Source: Ramlibacter tataouinensis TTB310
Lineage (GTDB): Bacteria; Pseudomonadota; Gammaproteobacteria; Burkholderiales; Burkholderiaceae_C
Direction: 5' to 3'
DNA: 64,000 nt
NCBI RefSeq assembly: GCF_000215705.1
Contig: NC_015677.1
Location: 3,732,001-3,796,000 of the forward strand
Of the stretch, positions 56,394-64,000 are shown piece by piece (within the stretch, counting starts at the first letter, position 1; each line of letters begins with the position of its first letter). A model generated the notes under the pieces. It made no database searches. It was not told where the DNA came from and saw only the letters and a list, made by a program, of their open reading frames with translations. The position numbers were made by a program, and so were the translations under genes.

Positions 56394-57391
56394 ACCCGCC
56401 GGACGGGCCGCTGCGCCTTTTGATGTCGGCGGAGGCGGCGGGCAAGCTGAGCCCGGACATCGCCCGTGTGCTCGGCGGCCGCGCGCACGTCACGCTGTCG
56501 CCCGACCACCCCGATGCCGCGCTGGCGCAGGCGGCCTTCGTCTCGCGCGACGTGACGGGCCTGTCGACCAAGCACCGGGTCTTGCCACCGACGCAGCGGA
56601 TGTACGACGCGCTGCGTGCCGCAGCGGGGCTGCGGTGGGTCCACATCCACTCGGCCGGCGCCGACCGGCCCGTGTTCGTGGAGCTGCGCGAGCGCGGCGT
56701 TCAGGTCACGACCTCCTCGGGCGCCAACGCGCCGGTGGTCGCGCAGACCGCGGTGCTGGGCCTGCTGATGCTGGCCCGGCACTGGCCGCGGCTGCTGGCC
56801 GCCCAGCGCGAGCGCCGCTGGGCGCCGCTGATCGAGAGCGGCCTGCCGCGCGACCTGCAGGGCCAGACGGCGATCGTGGTCGGCTGGGGGCCCGTGGGCC
56901 GCGAGATCGGGCGCCTGCTGCGCGCGCTGGGGCTGCGGGTGGTGGCGGTGCGCCGGGAAGCGGGCAGCAGTGCGGACGAAGATGTGCGCTTCGTCGGGGT
57001 GGGCCAGTGGCGCGAACTGCTGCCCCAGGCCGACTGGCTGGTGCTGGCCTGCCCGCTCACGCCGCAGACGCGCGGCCTGGTCGGCGCCGCCGAGCTGGCC
57101 CTGCTGCCGCCGCACGGCGGGATCGTCAACGTGGCGCGCGGCGAGGTGGTGGACGAGCCGGCACTGATCGCCGCGCTGCAGGCCCAAAGGCTGGCCGGCG
57201 CCTACCTCGACGTGTTCGCGACGGAGCCGCTGTCGCCGGATTCGCCGCTGTGGGATTTGCCGAACGTGATCGTCACGCCCCACAGCGCCGGGTTCTCGGA
57301 CGGCAACGAGGCGCGGGTGGCGCGCATGTTCCTGGACAACCTGGGGCGCTGGCACCGGGGGGAGGCGCTGGCGAATCGGGTGGGCGGCTAG
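56390..57391 (+). CDS. D-isomer-specific 2-hydroxyacid dehydrogenase
   Basis: An NAD(P)-dependent 2-ketoacid reductase/2-hydroxyacid dehydrogenase. About 333 residues from TTG 56390, which overlaps the receptor stop (TTGA); ATG 56423 is the alternative. Rossmann motif 'VVGWGPVGREIGRLLRALG' near residue 164, catalytic Arg in 'GGIVNVARGEVVDEPAL', Glu in 'DVFATEPLSPDSPLWDLPN' and His in 'VIVTPHSAGFSDGN'. Last gene of the operon; probably handles a 2-oxo- or 2-hydroxyacid intermediate. Confidence 0.88.
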   Translation: MNPPDGPLRLLMSAEAAGKLSPDIARVLGGRAHVTLSPDHPDAALAQAAFVSRDVTGLSTKHRVLPPTQRMYDALRAAAGLRWVHIHSAGADRPVFVELRERGVQVTTSSGANAPVVAQTAVLGLLMLARHWPRLLAAQRERRWAPLIESGLPRDLQGQTAIVVGWGPVGREIGRLLRALGLRVVAVRREAGSSADEDVRFVGVGQWRELLPQADWLVLACPLTPQTRGLVGAAELALLPPHGGIVNVARGEVVDEPALIAALQAQRLAGAYLDVFATEPLSPDSPLWDLPNVIVTPHSAGFSDGNEARVARMFLDNLGRWHRGEALANRVGG

Positions 57392-57404
57392 GAGTTTGCG
57401 GTGT

Positions 57405-57432
57405 ACCTGCTTGGTGTACCAAGCCCGCAGGT
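57405..57432. terminator. Nested hairpin after hydroxyacid dehydrogenase
   Basis: ACCTGC...GCAGGT enclosing the perfect palindrome GCTTGGT-GT-ACCAAGC (57409-57424). It is 14 bp after the dehydrogenase stop. There is no T-run; probably a 3'-end structure. Confidence 0.45.
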
Positions 57433-57453
57433 AGACGCAGCGCGCCCATAAGC

Positions 57454-57486
57454 AAAAAGCCCCTGACCTGTTACAGATCAAGGGCT
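57454..57486 (-). terminator. Intrinsic terminator of the frame-disrupted minus-strand gene
   Basis: On the minus strand AGCCC-T-TGA-T-CTG-TAA-CAG-G-TCA-G-GGGCT-TTTT: a 13-bp stem with two wobble pairs, loop TAA, then a run of T (57454-57458 on the plus strand are A). The loop TAA is in frame as the stop of the degraded reading frame upstream. Confidence 0.85.
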
Positions 57487-58020
57487 TGGCGTTCTGGCGG
57501 CTGGGGCAGCTTCCAAAAAACCCGAGCTCCGCGTGTTTCAGCACGAGGAGGGCCTGCTCGGGCAACCCCTCTCGTGCCCGTGCCACGGCTTCCACGGCCA
57601 CGGACGCCGGCGGGGCCCTCGCCGGGTCGATCGCGCGCAAGGTCGTGAGTGCGGGGTGCTTGGAGTGCAGGCGATGAAAGAGGGCCTGCGCCTTCACCGG
57701 GTCCTTGTGGGTGCCGGCTTCGAGGTGGACAGACCGTGATGCATCTCCAGCACGTCCTGCGCGGCAGCCGCGTCTTGCGGCGACAGCGCTTCGGGAAGTT
57801 TCGCGCTCAGGATGCCGCTATATTGCTTCTTCAGAAGCATGGCGAGCAATCGCGCGCGGAATCGCTCGACGCCCCGGCCCGGCGCCGGTCCGGTGGAGAC
57901 GGATTCTTCAAACGCCATGAAGCGTTCCGCCGCCTGTGTCAGCCCCGCCCCGAGCAGTTGCTGAATCGTGCGCTGAAGCTCGGTGATGGTCGAGTATGGC
58001 CCGCGTCCTGCGGAACGAGC
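57471..58020 (-). pseudogene. Frame-disrupted hypothetical gene
   Basis: Not recognised. The minus strand shows good coding character in two consecutive frames. The first ('ITELQRTIQQLLGAGLTQAA' ... 'LPEALSPQDAAAAQDVLEMH') runs from about 58000 to a TGA at 57694. The second ('VHLEAGTHKDPVKAQALFHR' ... 'LPEQALLVLKHAELGF') continues the sense from about 57725. It shifts again at a run of six A/T (57515-57520), after which 'WKLPQPPERQALDL' ends at TAA 57471 inside a terminator loop. Two frameshifts suggest a decayed gene or sequence errors. The intact product would be about 175 residues, helical and soluble. No start codon can be fixed; the frame has no stop between it and the end of the isomerase gene. 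Confidence 0.45.
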
Positions 58021-58050
58021 TGCTCCACGCGGCGTTCGACTCGTCGGAGG

Positions 58051-58881
58051 TCACACGCTCACGCCAGCGGACCGCGCCAACTCCACCAACTGCGGCCGCG
58101 CGCTCAACATCGCTTCCAGCGAAACGAAGGCATTGACGTAGTGGCCGCGAAAGCCCTTGCTTTCGAGACGGGCGAAGAGCCGCCCGAAGTCGAGGTCGCC
58201 GTCTCCGATCATCAGGTGCTCTTCCTTCCCGTTCCGCAGGCAGTCTGCCAGGCGGACCTCGAACACACGTTCCAACGGCATGTGGTCAAGGAAGCCATCG
58301 ATGCCTTCGGGCACCAGGTGGGCGTGGTTCGCGGTGAACGACAGCGCGAGGGCGGGGGAGTCGATCTCCTCGAAATAGTATTGCCACTCTTCGAGGGTGT
58401 GCGCGAGGTAGTGCACCTCGGCGTCCGCCGGCTCCTTGTTCATGTTCTCCAGCAGCAGCAACGCGCCTTTCTTGTGCGCGTAGTCGGCCATGCGCGCCAG
58501 CCGTTCGCGCCCGACCTCCATGCGGCGGGCCTTGTCGGAACTGAAGTGGTAGCCGGCGTGCACGACGATGTGCTGCGCGCCGAGCTTGGGGGCGATGTCG
58601 ATGTAGGCCCGCAGGTAGTTGTCCATGGCCTCGTCCAGGAAGGGCGAGTACTCGGCCACGTTGACGGCAGACAAAGTATGCAAGCCGAACTTCACGCCCA
58701 GCCGTTCGGCCAAGGCACGCACCGCCGCGATGCGGACATCGTCAAAGGCATTGACCTTGTTCGCCCCGGTGTCGAGCTGCACGTCGATGTACTTCAGCCC
58801 GCTGGCCGCCGCCACCTTCAGCGCTTCCTCCAATGGACGGCGCCCGCCCATATCCACGCCGATCCGATCGATCAATGACAT
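58051..58881 (-). CDS. TIM-barrel sugar phosphate isomerase/epimerase family protein
   Basis: An AP endonuclease 2-type xylose-isomerase-like TIM barrel, found in many sugar and cyclitol catabolic enzymes. 276 residues. Barrel features with metal-ligand candidates: 'GAQHIVVHAGYHFSSDKARR', 'GALLLLENMNKEPADAEVHY', 'ALALSFTANHAHLVPEGIDG' (His pair) and 'GDGDLDFGRLFARLESKGFR' (D-x-D near the C-terminus). Starts ATG 58881, with GGAGATG upstream. The exact reaction is unknown. It is downstream of a Bug receptor gene on the same strand, 45 bp apart, so probably co-transcribed. Confidence 0.85.
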   Translation of the reverse strand: MSLIDRIGVDMGGRRPLEEALKVAAASGLKYIDVQLDTGANKVNAFDDVRIAAVRALAERLGVKFGLHTLSAVNVAEYSPFLDEAMDNYLRAYIDIAPKLGAQHIVVHAGYHFSSDKARRMEVGRERLARMADYAHKKGALLLLENMNKEPADAEVHYLAHTLEEWQYYFEEIDSPALALSFTANHAHLVPEGIDGFLDHMPLERVFEVRLADCLRNGKEEHLMIGDGDLDFGRLFARLESKGFRGHYVNAFVSLEAMLSARPQLVELARSAGVSV

Positions 58882-58926
58882 TCCATCTCCTGCATTGGTG
58901 AGAGTCGCTCCGGGTCCGCAGCGGGG

Positions 58927-59904
58927 CTAGTCGAACTTGAGGTTCTGCGCCGCGATGATCCGCTTCCACTTGGCGAAGTCCTCGTTGACCAGCTTCAAGG
59001 TGCTCTGGGGATCGCTGGCCGGGGCGCTGCTTCCCTGCGACGCGAGCTTGGCGCGCACGCCAGGCGTGTTCAGCGCCGTCCTCAGGGCCTCGCTGTACCG
59101 TTCGCTGATCGGTGCCGGCAGTCCCCTGGGAGCAGCCAGCACGAACCAGCCTTGCGCGTCGAAACCGGCAACGCCTTGCTGCGCGATCGGCTTGACGCCC
59201 GGGTACACCGGGACTTCCTCGGGCGAAGTCACTCCGATCGCCCGCAGCTTGCCGGCCTGCGTCATGGACACGGCGGCCGTGATGGACGCGAAGGCGACAT
59301 CCACCGATCCGCCCGCGACATCGTTCAGCGCTTGCACGGCTCCCCTGTACGGGATGTGCGTGATGAAAGTCTGCGTCGCGGACTTGAAGTACTCGGTCGC
59401 CATGTTGTGGATGGAACCCAGGCCCGACGACGCGTAAGTCAGGCGACCCGGCCGTGACTTGGCGTGCGCGATCAGTTCCTGGATGTTCTTTGCCGGGAAA
59501 TCCGGCCGCACGACCACCACCAAAGGGCCCTTGGTCACGATGCCGATGAATTGGAAGCTCGTGCGCGGGTCGTAGGGCGTGCGGCGGGTGTTGGGAACCA
59601 CGGTCAGCGGCCCACTGTCGAGCAATCCCATCGTCAGCCCGTCGGCTGCGGCTGAAGCGACGGCTTCGGCGCCAATGGCGCCCGCCGCGCCTGGCTTGTG
59701 ATCCAACACCATGGGTTGTCCCAAGTTGCGCTCCATCAACGCCGCCAGCTCCCGCGCGACGAAATCGGCTGCGCCGCCCGGAGGCGCACCGAGGACCAGT
59801 CGAACCGGTCGCGGCGGGCTCCAGCCTTGGGCTCTTGCCAGCGGCACGGCGCCGGCGGCCAGAAGCAGTCCCGCTTTGATCAGTGAGCGTCTTGGAATCG
59901 CCAT
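58927..59904 (-). CDS. Bug/TctC family tripartite tricarboxylate receptor
   Basis: A periplasmic receptor, 325 residues. The N-terminus MAIPRRSLIKAGLLLAAGAV carries R-R-S-L-I-K, a close match to the Tat consensus R-R-x-F-L-K, and cleavage would follow LARAQG. Family blocks: 'PPRPVRLVLGAPPGGAADFV', 'DHKPGAAGAIGAEAVASAAA', 'YPGVKPIAQQGVAGFDAQGW'. Divergent from the AraC-family gene, and probably regulated by it. Confidence 0.9.
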   Translation of the reverse strand: MAIPRRSLIKAGLLLAAGAVPLARAQGWSPPRPVRLVLGAPPGGAADFVARELAALMERNLGQPMVLDHKPGAAGAIGAEAVASAAADGLTMGLLDSGPLTVVPNTRRTPYDPRTSFQFIGIVTKGPLVVVVRPDFPAKNIQELIAHAKSRPGRLTYASSGLGSIHNMATEYFKSATQTFITHIPYRGAVQALNDVAGGSVDVAFASITAAVSMTQAGKLRAIGVTSPEEVPVYPGVKPIAQQGVAGFDAQGWFVLAAPRGLPAPISERYSEALRTALNTPGVRAKLASQGSSAPASDPQSTLKLVNEDFAKWKRIIAAQNLKFD

Positions 59905-60020
59905 GTCATCTCCTCGATCGGGTCATGAGCTTCAACATGACTGGCTTGCGAATGCCAATGCTCGAGGGTGACAAAGCAATCGTCTTGACGACTAGCGCCA
60001 TTTTTTTGACACTGAACGAC

Positions 60021-61067
60021 ATGCCTCATACAGTGCGCGCCGCGGGTCTGCGGGGATTTGTCGAGCTGGCCCGTCGCCTGGGAGGCGACGGGGGCGCCTT
60101 GCTCGCCGCACATGGCCTGCCGGAGGACCTGAGCGACGAGGAGATGCTGCTCCCGGCCCGGCAGATCGGCCGGTTGCTGGAGGCCAGCGCCAAGTCCCTG
60201 CGGTGCCCCGATTTCGGACTTCGGCTCGCGCAGTTGCAGGACATCCGGATCCTCGGGCCCATTGCCATCGCGATCGAGAACGCGCGAACGGTCAAGGAAG
60301 CCCTGGATGTCGTTTCCAAGTACATGTTCGTGCACCACGACGGGATGTCGATTTCCACGGTGCCGCACAGGGACGGTCCCGGCCGCATCGAACTCTGTTA
60401 TGGATTTCGCGCAGGGCCCCAGGCAGCCGCGAGGCAGGCCATCGACCTGGTGCTGGGGGGCGGCCACCGCATCCTGGGCTTGCTGGGCGGCGAGAACTAC
60501 CTCCTGCACGAGGTTCATCTGCCCTACGCCCCCATCGCACCGCCAGCGTCCTACCAACGCAGTTTCGGAGTGCCCGTCCTGTTCCGGCAGAACAAGGCAG
60601 CGCTGGTCGTCTCCGGCGCGCTGTTGAATGCACCATTGCCCCACGCCAACGAGTCGCTGCGTGGCATGGCGACCGACTATCTCCAGAAGCACTTCGGCGC
60701 CGGCCGGGACGGCCTGATTGCCCGCGTGCGCCTGGCTATCGTCTCGGGCCTCGAGAACTCGGATGCCAGCCTGGCCAAGGTGGCCAGCCTGCTGGCATTG
60801 CAGCCGCGGACGTTGCAGCGTCGCCTGGCAGACGCTGGTGAGTCATTCGAAGCGATGCGCGACGACGCGATGCGCGAGGCCGCGTGGACGTACTTGCGCA
60901 GTTCGGACATGGCCCTTTCCGACATTGCGGCACGCCTGGGGTTGTCCCAGCAGTCGGCCCTGGCGCGATCCTGCAAGCGCTGGTTCGGCGATACGCCGCT
61001 GGCAGTTCGGCGCGGGGCCTTACAGGCCGAGTCGCCCGCCCTCAGCGGCTCACGCGCACGGGGTTAG
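60021..61067 (+). CDS. AraC family transcriptional regulator
   Basis: 348 residues from ATG 60021 (MPHTVRAAGLRGF); in-frame ATGs at 59928 and earlier are possible. The N-terminal ligand domain (about 15-215) resembles the arabinose-binding-like domain of OruR/ArgR-type regulators. The C-terminal AraC helix-turn-helix (about 235-330) has 'ASLAKVASLLALQPRTLQRR' and 'MALSDIAARLGLSQQSALAR' with 'RSCKRWFGDTPLAVRR'. It is placed between a divergent Bug receptor gene and a plus-strand SnoaL-ADH-MFS group, so it probably controls both directions. Confidence 0.9.
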   Translation: MPHTVRAAGLRGFVELARRLGGDGGALLAAHGLPEDLSDEEMLLPARQIGRLLEASAKSLRCPDFGLRLAQLQDIRILGPIAIAIENARTVKEALDVVSKYMFVHHDGMSISTVPHRDGPGRIELCYGFRAGPQAAARQAIDLVLGGGHRILGLLGGENYLLHEVHLPYAPIAPPASYQRSFGVPVLFRQNKAALVVSGALLNAPLPHANESLRGMATDYLQKHFGAGRDGLIARVRLAIVSGLENSDASLAKVASLLALQPRTLQRRLADAGESFEAMRDDAMREAAWTYLRSSDMALSDIAARLGLSQQSALARSCKRWFGDTPLAVRRGALQAESPALSGSRARG

Positions 61068-61215
61068 CCCGCGCTCGCGATGGCATGCGGCCCAGGGGCT
61101 GTGTCGCCGTCCGTCAAATCTTTGTCGCTGGCAGTCAAGCATCGAACCATCCGATCCGCGAGCATTGGGCCTTCGAGCGAATCTACGCGCATCCACGCTA
61201 AAGGAAACCACTGTC

Positions 61216-61842
61216 ATGGCCTCCGAGATCGACATGAGCCGACTCGACATCACCCAGCAGAACGTTGCCGTCGAGAAGGCCCTGGCCGCCACCACGAACC
61301 CTCGGCACCGGTACCTGCTGAAGTCGTACCTGCGTCACCGCTACCTCGAGTCGGCCGGCCGATGGCAGGAGATCCTCGACCCCGCGCTCACGGTGGACCA
61401 TCCTGTCTACCGGTTCAACCTTGCCGGCAAGAGCGCGTTCACGCTGCGGGGCAAGGAGCAGGTGGGTGCGCTGTACGGGCACTGGACCGCCACGAACCAG
61501 TGCATCTTCTATGTCGAGGATGAGGACGTGGCGGTAGGTGACCACATGGTGATCGGCCGCGGCATCGGCTATCACCAAGTGCTGGGGTCCGAGCTCGCCG
61601 CCGAAGGCCTGAAGGTCGACCCGCAGGCCATGTACCTCAAGAAGTCGCAGATCATGATGCTGTGGCCCTACGACGACCGCTGCCGGTTGCTGGGCGAGGA
61701 CGTCTGGGAGTTCGACACGGAGAAGGCCGGGCTGTTCAAGCTGGACCCGGCCGACGTGCTGACGGCGCAGCAGAGCCGGCAATTGCTGGACCCGTACATC
61801 AAGCCACTGGAGCTTTTCGACGAAAGCCTCCTTCCGCGATGA
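61216..61842 (+). CDS. SnoaL-like / NTF2-fold domain protein
   Basis: A 208-residue protein with a cone-shaped SnoaL-like fold suggested by 'LLKSYLRHRYLESAGRWQEI' and 'LRGKEQVGALYGHWTATNQC'. Such proteins are often small isomerases, hydratases or ligand binders in catabolic clusters. No catalytic residues can be assigned by eye. ATG 61216 follows AAGGAAA. The stop overlaps the alcohol dehydrogenase ATG (ATGA), so the two are coupled. Function unknown. Confidence 0.65.
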   Translation: MASEIDMSRLDITQQNVAVEKALAATTNPRHRYLLKSYLRHRYLESAGRWQEILDPALTVDHPVYRFNLAGKSAFTLRGKEQVGALYGHWTATNQCIFYVEDEDVAVGDHMVIGRGIGYHQVLGSELAAEGLKVDPQAMYLKKSQIMMLWPYDDRCRLLGEDVWEFDTEKAGLFKLDPADVLTAQQSRQLLDPYIKPLELFDESLLPR

Positions 61843-62996
61843 AGGCGGTCGTCTCGCAACATGCCCGCCTGAGCGTCGTCGACCTGTCCGAGCCCGTGCC
61901 CGGCGAAGGGCAGCTCGTGCTGGACGTCACCCGCTGCGGCATCTGTGGCTCGGACTTGCACGCCCGCCATGACGCGGACGCGCAGGCCGACGTGCTGGCC
62001 CAGGCTGGCTACGGCGGCTTCGCCCGCTCGCATGAGAAAGTGGTCTACGGCCACGAGTTTTGCGGCACCGTGGTCGAACATGGACCTGGCACATCCAGGA
62101 AGCTTCGCACGGGCGCTTCTGTGGTGGCGCTGCCGCTCGTGCGCATGGCAGACGGCATGCATGCCATCGGCCTTTCCGCATCGGCGCCGGGCGCTTACGC
62201 CGAACGGGTGCTGGTCGAGGAGGCGTTCACGATCCCCGTGCCCAACGGGCTCGCGCCGGAAGTCGCGGTCCTCACGGAGCCGATGGCGATCGGGCTCCAT
62301 GCCGTCAGGCGGTCGGAGATCACCCGCAAGGATGCCGCGGTGGTGATCGGCTGCGGTCCGGTCGGACTGGCGATCATCTGCCTCCTTAGGGCCTTCGGCG
62401 TCGAGACCATCGTCGCGAGCGACTATTCGCCGGGCCGTCGTGCACTGGCCCAGGCCTGCGGCGCCGCGGTGACGGTGGATCCTGCGGCCGGGTCACCCTA
62501 CGAATCCCTTGCCGGCCGGGGCTACATGAACTCGATCTCCGATCAGGCCGCCGAGGGCCTGACGGGGATGATGGCGTTGCGCGCGCTGCCGGTTCCTTGG
62601 CACGTGGCCCTGCGGGTACTGGACAAGGTGGGGGCGAGGGCGCCGAAGCGGCCGATCGTGTTCGAGTGCGTGGGCGTGCCCGGCGTCATCGACGACATCA
62701 TCAGCAAGGTGCCGCTCAGCACTCGCATCGTGGTGGCTGGTGTTTGCATGAAGCCAGACCAGTTTCGGCCCGTCATGGCGATCAACAAGGAGATCGAACT
62801 GCGGTTCGTCATGGGCTACGACCCGCTGGAGTTTCGCGACACCCTGCGGATGCTCGCCGAAGGCCGGATTGACGCCTCCCCCCTCGTCACCGGCGTCATC
62901 GGGCTCGAAGGCGTGTCAGGCGCCTTCGACCTGCTCGGGTCGCCCGACGCCCACGCCAAGGTCATCATCGATCCGCGCAGCAGCGCGACGCTGTGA
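61839..62996 (+). CDS. Zinc-dependent alcohol dehydrogenase (MDR family)
   Basis: A medium-chain dehydrogenase/reductase, 385 residues. Catalytic-zinc motifs: Cys33-x-x-Cys36 in 'TRCGICGSDLHARHD' and 'YGHEFCGTVVE' (Gly71-His72-Glu73). Cofactor motif 'VIGCGPVGLAIICLLRAFG' near 168-186. The structural-zinc cysteine cluster is absent; in its place is a stretch 'LVRMADGMHAIGLSASAPGA'. 'VLTEPMAIGLHAVRR' is a typical MDR block. The substrate alcohol is unknown. ATG 61839 overlaps the preceding stop, and an MFS gene follows after 61 bp. Confidence 0.9.
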   Translation: MKAVVSQHARLSVVDLSEPVPGEGQLVLDVTRCGICGSDLHARHDADAQADVLAQAGYGGFARSHEKVVYGHEFCGTVVEHGPGTSRKLRTGASVVALPLVRMADGMHAIGLSASAPGAYAERVLVEEAFTIPVPNGLAPEVAVLTEPMAIGLHAVRRSEITRKDAAVVIGCGPVGLAIICLLRAFGVETIVASDYSPGRRALAQACGAAVTVDPAAGSPYESLAGRGYMNSISDQAAEGLTGMMALRALPVPWHVALRVLDKVGARAPKRPIVFECVGVPGVIDDIISKVPLSTRIVVAGVCMKPDQFRPVMAINKEIELRFVMGYDPLEFRDTLRMLAEGRIDASPLVTGVIGLEGVSGAFDLLGSPDAHAKVIIDPRSSATL

Positions 62997-63057
62997 AGTC
63001 ACGGCCCAGCAAGTGCCGAACCGAAGGACGCGCTCGGCCTTCCCACCAGGAGATGAC

Positions 63058-64000
63058 ATGAACAACGAGACCGCGGGCCAGCTTCCTCTGAACCGACTGC
63101 TTAATCGGGTCGCGCTGCGCTACCTGCCATTCCTGTTGGTGTGCTTCATCGTGTCGATCATCGACAGGGTGAACGTCGGATTCGCGAAGATGCAGATGCA
63201 GCAGGCGCTGGAGTTTTCCGACGTGGTCTTCGGGCTCGGTGCAGGCATCTTCTTCATCGGCTACTTCCTGTTTGAAGTACCGTCGAACATGATCCTGGCC
63301 CGAGTCGGGGCGCGGCGATGGATCGCGAGGATCCTGATGATCTGGGGCCCCATCGCCGCCGCCACTGCATTCGTCGAAACGCCGACCCAGTTCTACGTCC
63401 TGCGTTTCCTCCTGGGCGTCGGCGAGGCCGGCTTGTTCCCCGGCGTCGTTCTGCTGCTCACCTACTGGTTCCCCGTTGCGCGGAGAACCCGATACATGGC
63501 GCTTTTCATGCTGGCGATCCCCATCTCGGGCATCATCATCGGCCCGCTCTCGGCGGTCATCGTGGTCGGCCTGGGAGGCGCGGCCGGGTTGGCCGGATGG
63601 CAGTGGCTCTTCATCGTGCAAGGACTGCCCGCCCTGGGCTTTGGCTTCATTGCCCTGCTGATCCTGGACGACAAGCCTGCGGTCGCGAAGTGGCTCACGG
63701 ACTCGGAGCGCGCGCTCCTGCAGGGCGCCGTGGGCGAGGTCAGGCGGCCGCCTCCGTGGCGCGAGGAACTGCGCATCGCACTCAAGGAGCCAGGCATCTG
63801 GGCCCCGACGCTCTGCTCGTTCTTCCTGATCGCCACGGCCGTGTCCGTCGGCATCTGGGGACCGCAATTCATGCAAGACCTTCTTCGGACAGACCTGCGC
63901 GGGATCGGCGCCACCTATGCCGGCATCTCGCTTGCCGCCACCATCGGCATGGTTGCCATCGCAGCGATGGTGGACGCGACCGGACAGCGAGAGAGAGCGT
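63058..64000 (+). CDS. MFS transporter, anion:cation symporter-like (partial, 3' end outside window)
   Basis: ATG 63058, behind CCAGGAG, opens a frame with no stop to the window end (314 residues visible). Sequence MNNETAGQLPLNRLLNRVAL is followed by the first helix 'YLPFLLVCFIVSIIDRVNVG', whose D-R-x-N-x-G-F-A-K pattern is typical of the ACS family (phthalate, tartrate, hexuronate and 4-hydroxyphenylacetate permeases). 'IFFIGYFLFEVPSNMILARV' and 'LRFLLGVGEAGLFPGVVLLL' confirm it. Nine or so helices are seen before the cut. It probably imports the substrate of the adjacent dehydrogenase pathway. Confidence 0.92.
   Translation, partial: MNNETAGQLPLNRLLNRVALRYLPFLLVCFIVSIIDRVNVGFAKMQMQQALEFSDVVFGLGAGIFFIGYFLFEVPSNMILARVGARRWIARILMIWGPIAAATAFVETPTQFYVLRFLLGVGEAGLFPGVVLLLTYWFPVARRTRYMALFMLAIPISGIIIGPLSAVIVVGLGGAAGLAGWQWLFIVQGLPALGFGFIALLILDDKPAVAKWLTDSERALLQGAVGEVRRPPPWREELRIALKEPGIWAPTLCSFFLIATAVSVGIWGPQFMQDLLRTDLRGIGATYAGISLAATIGMVAIAAMVDATGQRERA

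Noticed and set aside
57392..57700. Possible tRNA or phage attachment site near the palindromes after the hydroxyacid dehydrogenase
   Set aside because: No cloverleaf, no T-loop GTTCGA-type sequence, and no integrase nearby; the structures are explained as terminators.
57649..58878. A 409-codon plus-strand frame opposite the isomerase
   Set aside because: Antisense composition; the minus-strand TIM-barrel protein has coherent motifs.

Overview
The window is 64 kb of very GC-rich, densely packed proteobacterial chromosome. Bug/TctC-type solute receptors, an Omp32-like porin, Coq7, a CIRCE-controlled groESL and a type II secretion (T2SS) cluster in C<->GHIJKLMN-D-E order all point to Betaproteobacteria, order Burkholderiales, most likely Comamonadaceae (Ramlibacter/Variovorax-like). 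The family assignment is inference. I see no rRNA, tRNA, CRISPR array, intact transposon or prophage.

Layout. 1-6 kb: a cut DUF1840 gene, cyclopropane fatty-acid synthase, a MarR regulator with an aryl-CoA ligase, a lone gspF and a 5'-nucleotidase. 6-9.1 kb: a DMT permease, an FMN riboswitch with ribB, and a Bug receptor. 9.4-15.3 kb: a complete RND efflux operon (adaptor, pump, outer-membrane channel). 15.4-17.6 kb: groES-groEL behind an RpoH-like promoter and CIRCE. 17.6-22.7 kb: sugar-phosphate genes, tal-pgi divergent from zwf-hexR, with two HexR-like palindromes between them. 22.7-31.2 kb: one long minus-strand ABC peptide-import operon with two paralogous binding proteins and an M20 amidohydrolase. 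31.4-36.5 kb: a porin, coq7, an OsmC-family protein, a structured RNA (sRNA or attenuator), ilvA and cobS. 36.5-46.3 kb: the T2SS genes gspC and gspGHIJKLMNDE. 46.3-47.2 kb: three small proteins of unknown function. 47.4-50 kb: a histidine kinase, a double-domain KaiC-like ATPase and a receiver protein in one operon. 50-57.4 kb: a carboxylate catabolic cluster (Bug receptor, LysR, TcuA-TcuB-like oxidoreductase, class II aldolase, second Bug receptor, D-2-hydroxyacid dehydrogenase). 57.4-64 kb: a frame-disrupted gene, then a second catabolic cluster (TIM-barrel isomerase, Bug receptor, AraC regulator, SnoaL-like protein, zinc alcohol dehydrogenase, and an MFS transporter cut by the window end).

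How the genes work together. The housekeeping parts are secretion, chaperonin, the pentose-phosphate/Entner-Doudoroff entry, riboflavin, isoleucine and ubiquinone. Between them sit uptake and oxidation modules for small carboxylates and peptides. The least conventional pieces are the kinase-KaiC-receiver operon with no kaiA or kaiB beside it, the multi-hairpin RNA with an anti-Shine-Dalgarno-like loop just before ilvA, the T2SS whose gspF lies 33 kb from its partners, and a reading frame broken twice whose stop codon sits in the loop of its own terminator.

All calls were made by reading the sequence; no database or folding program was run.
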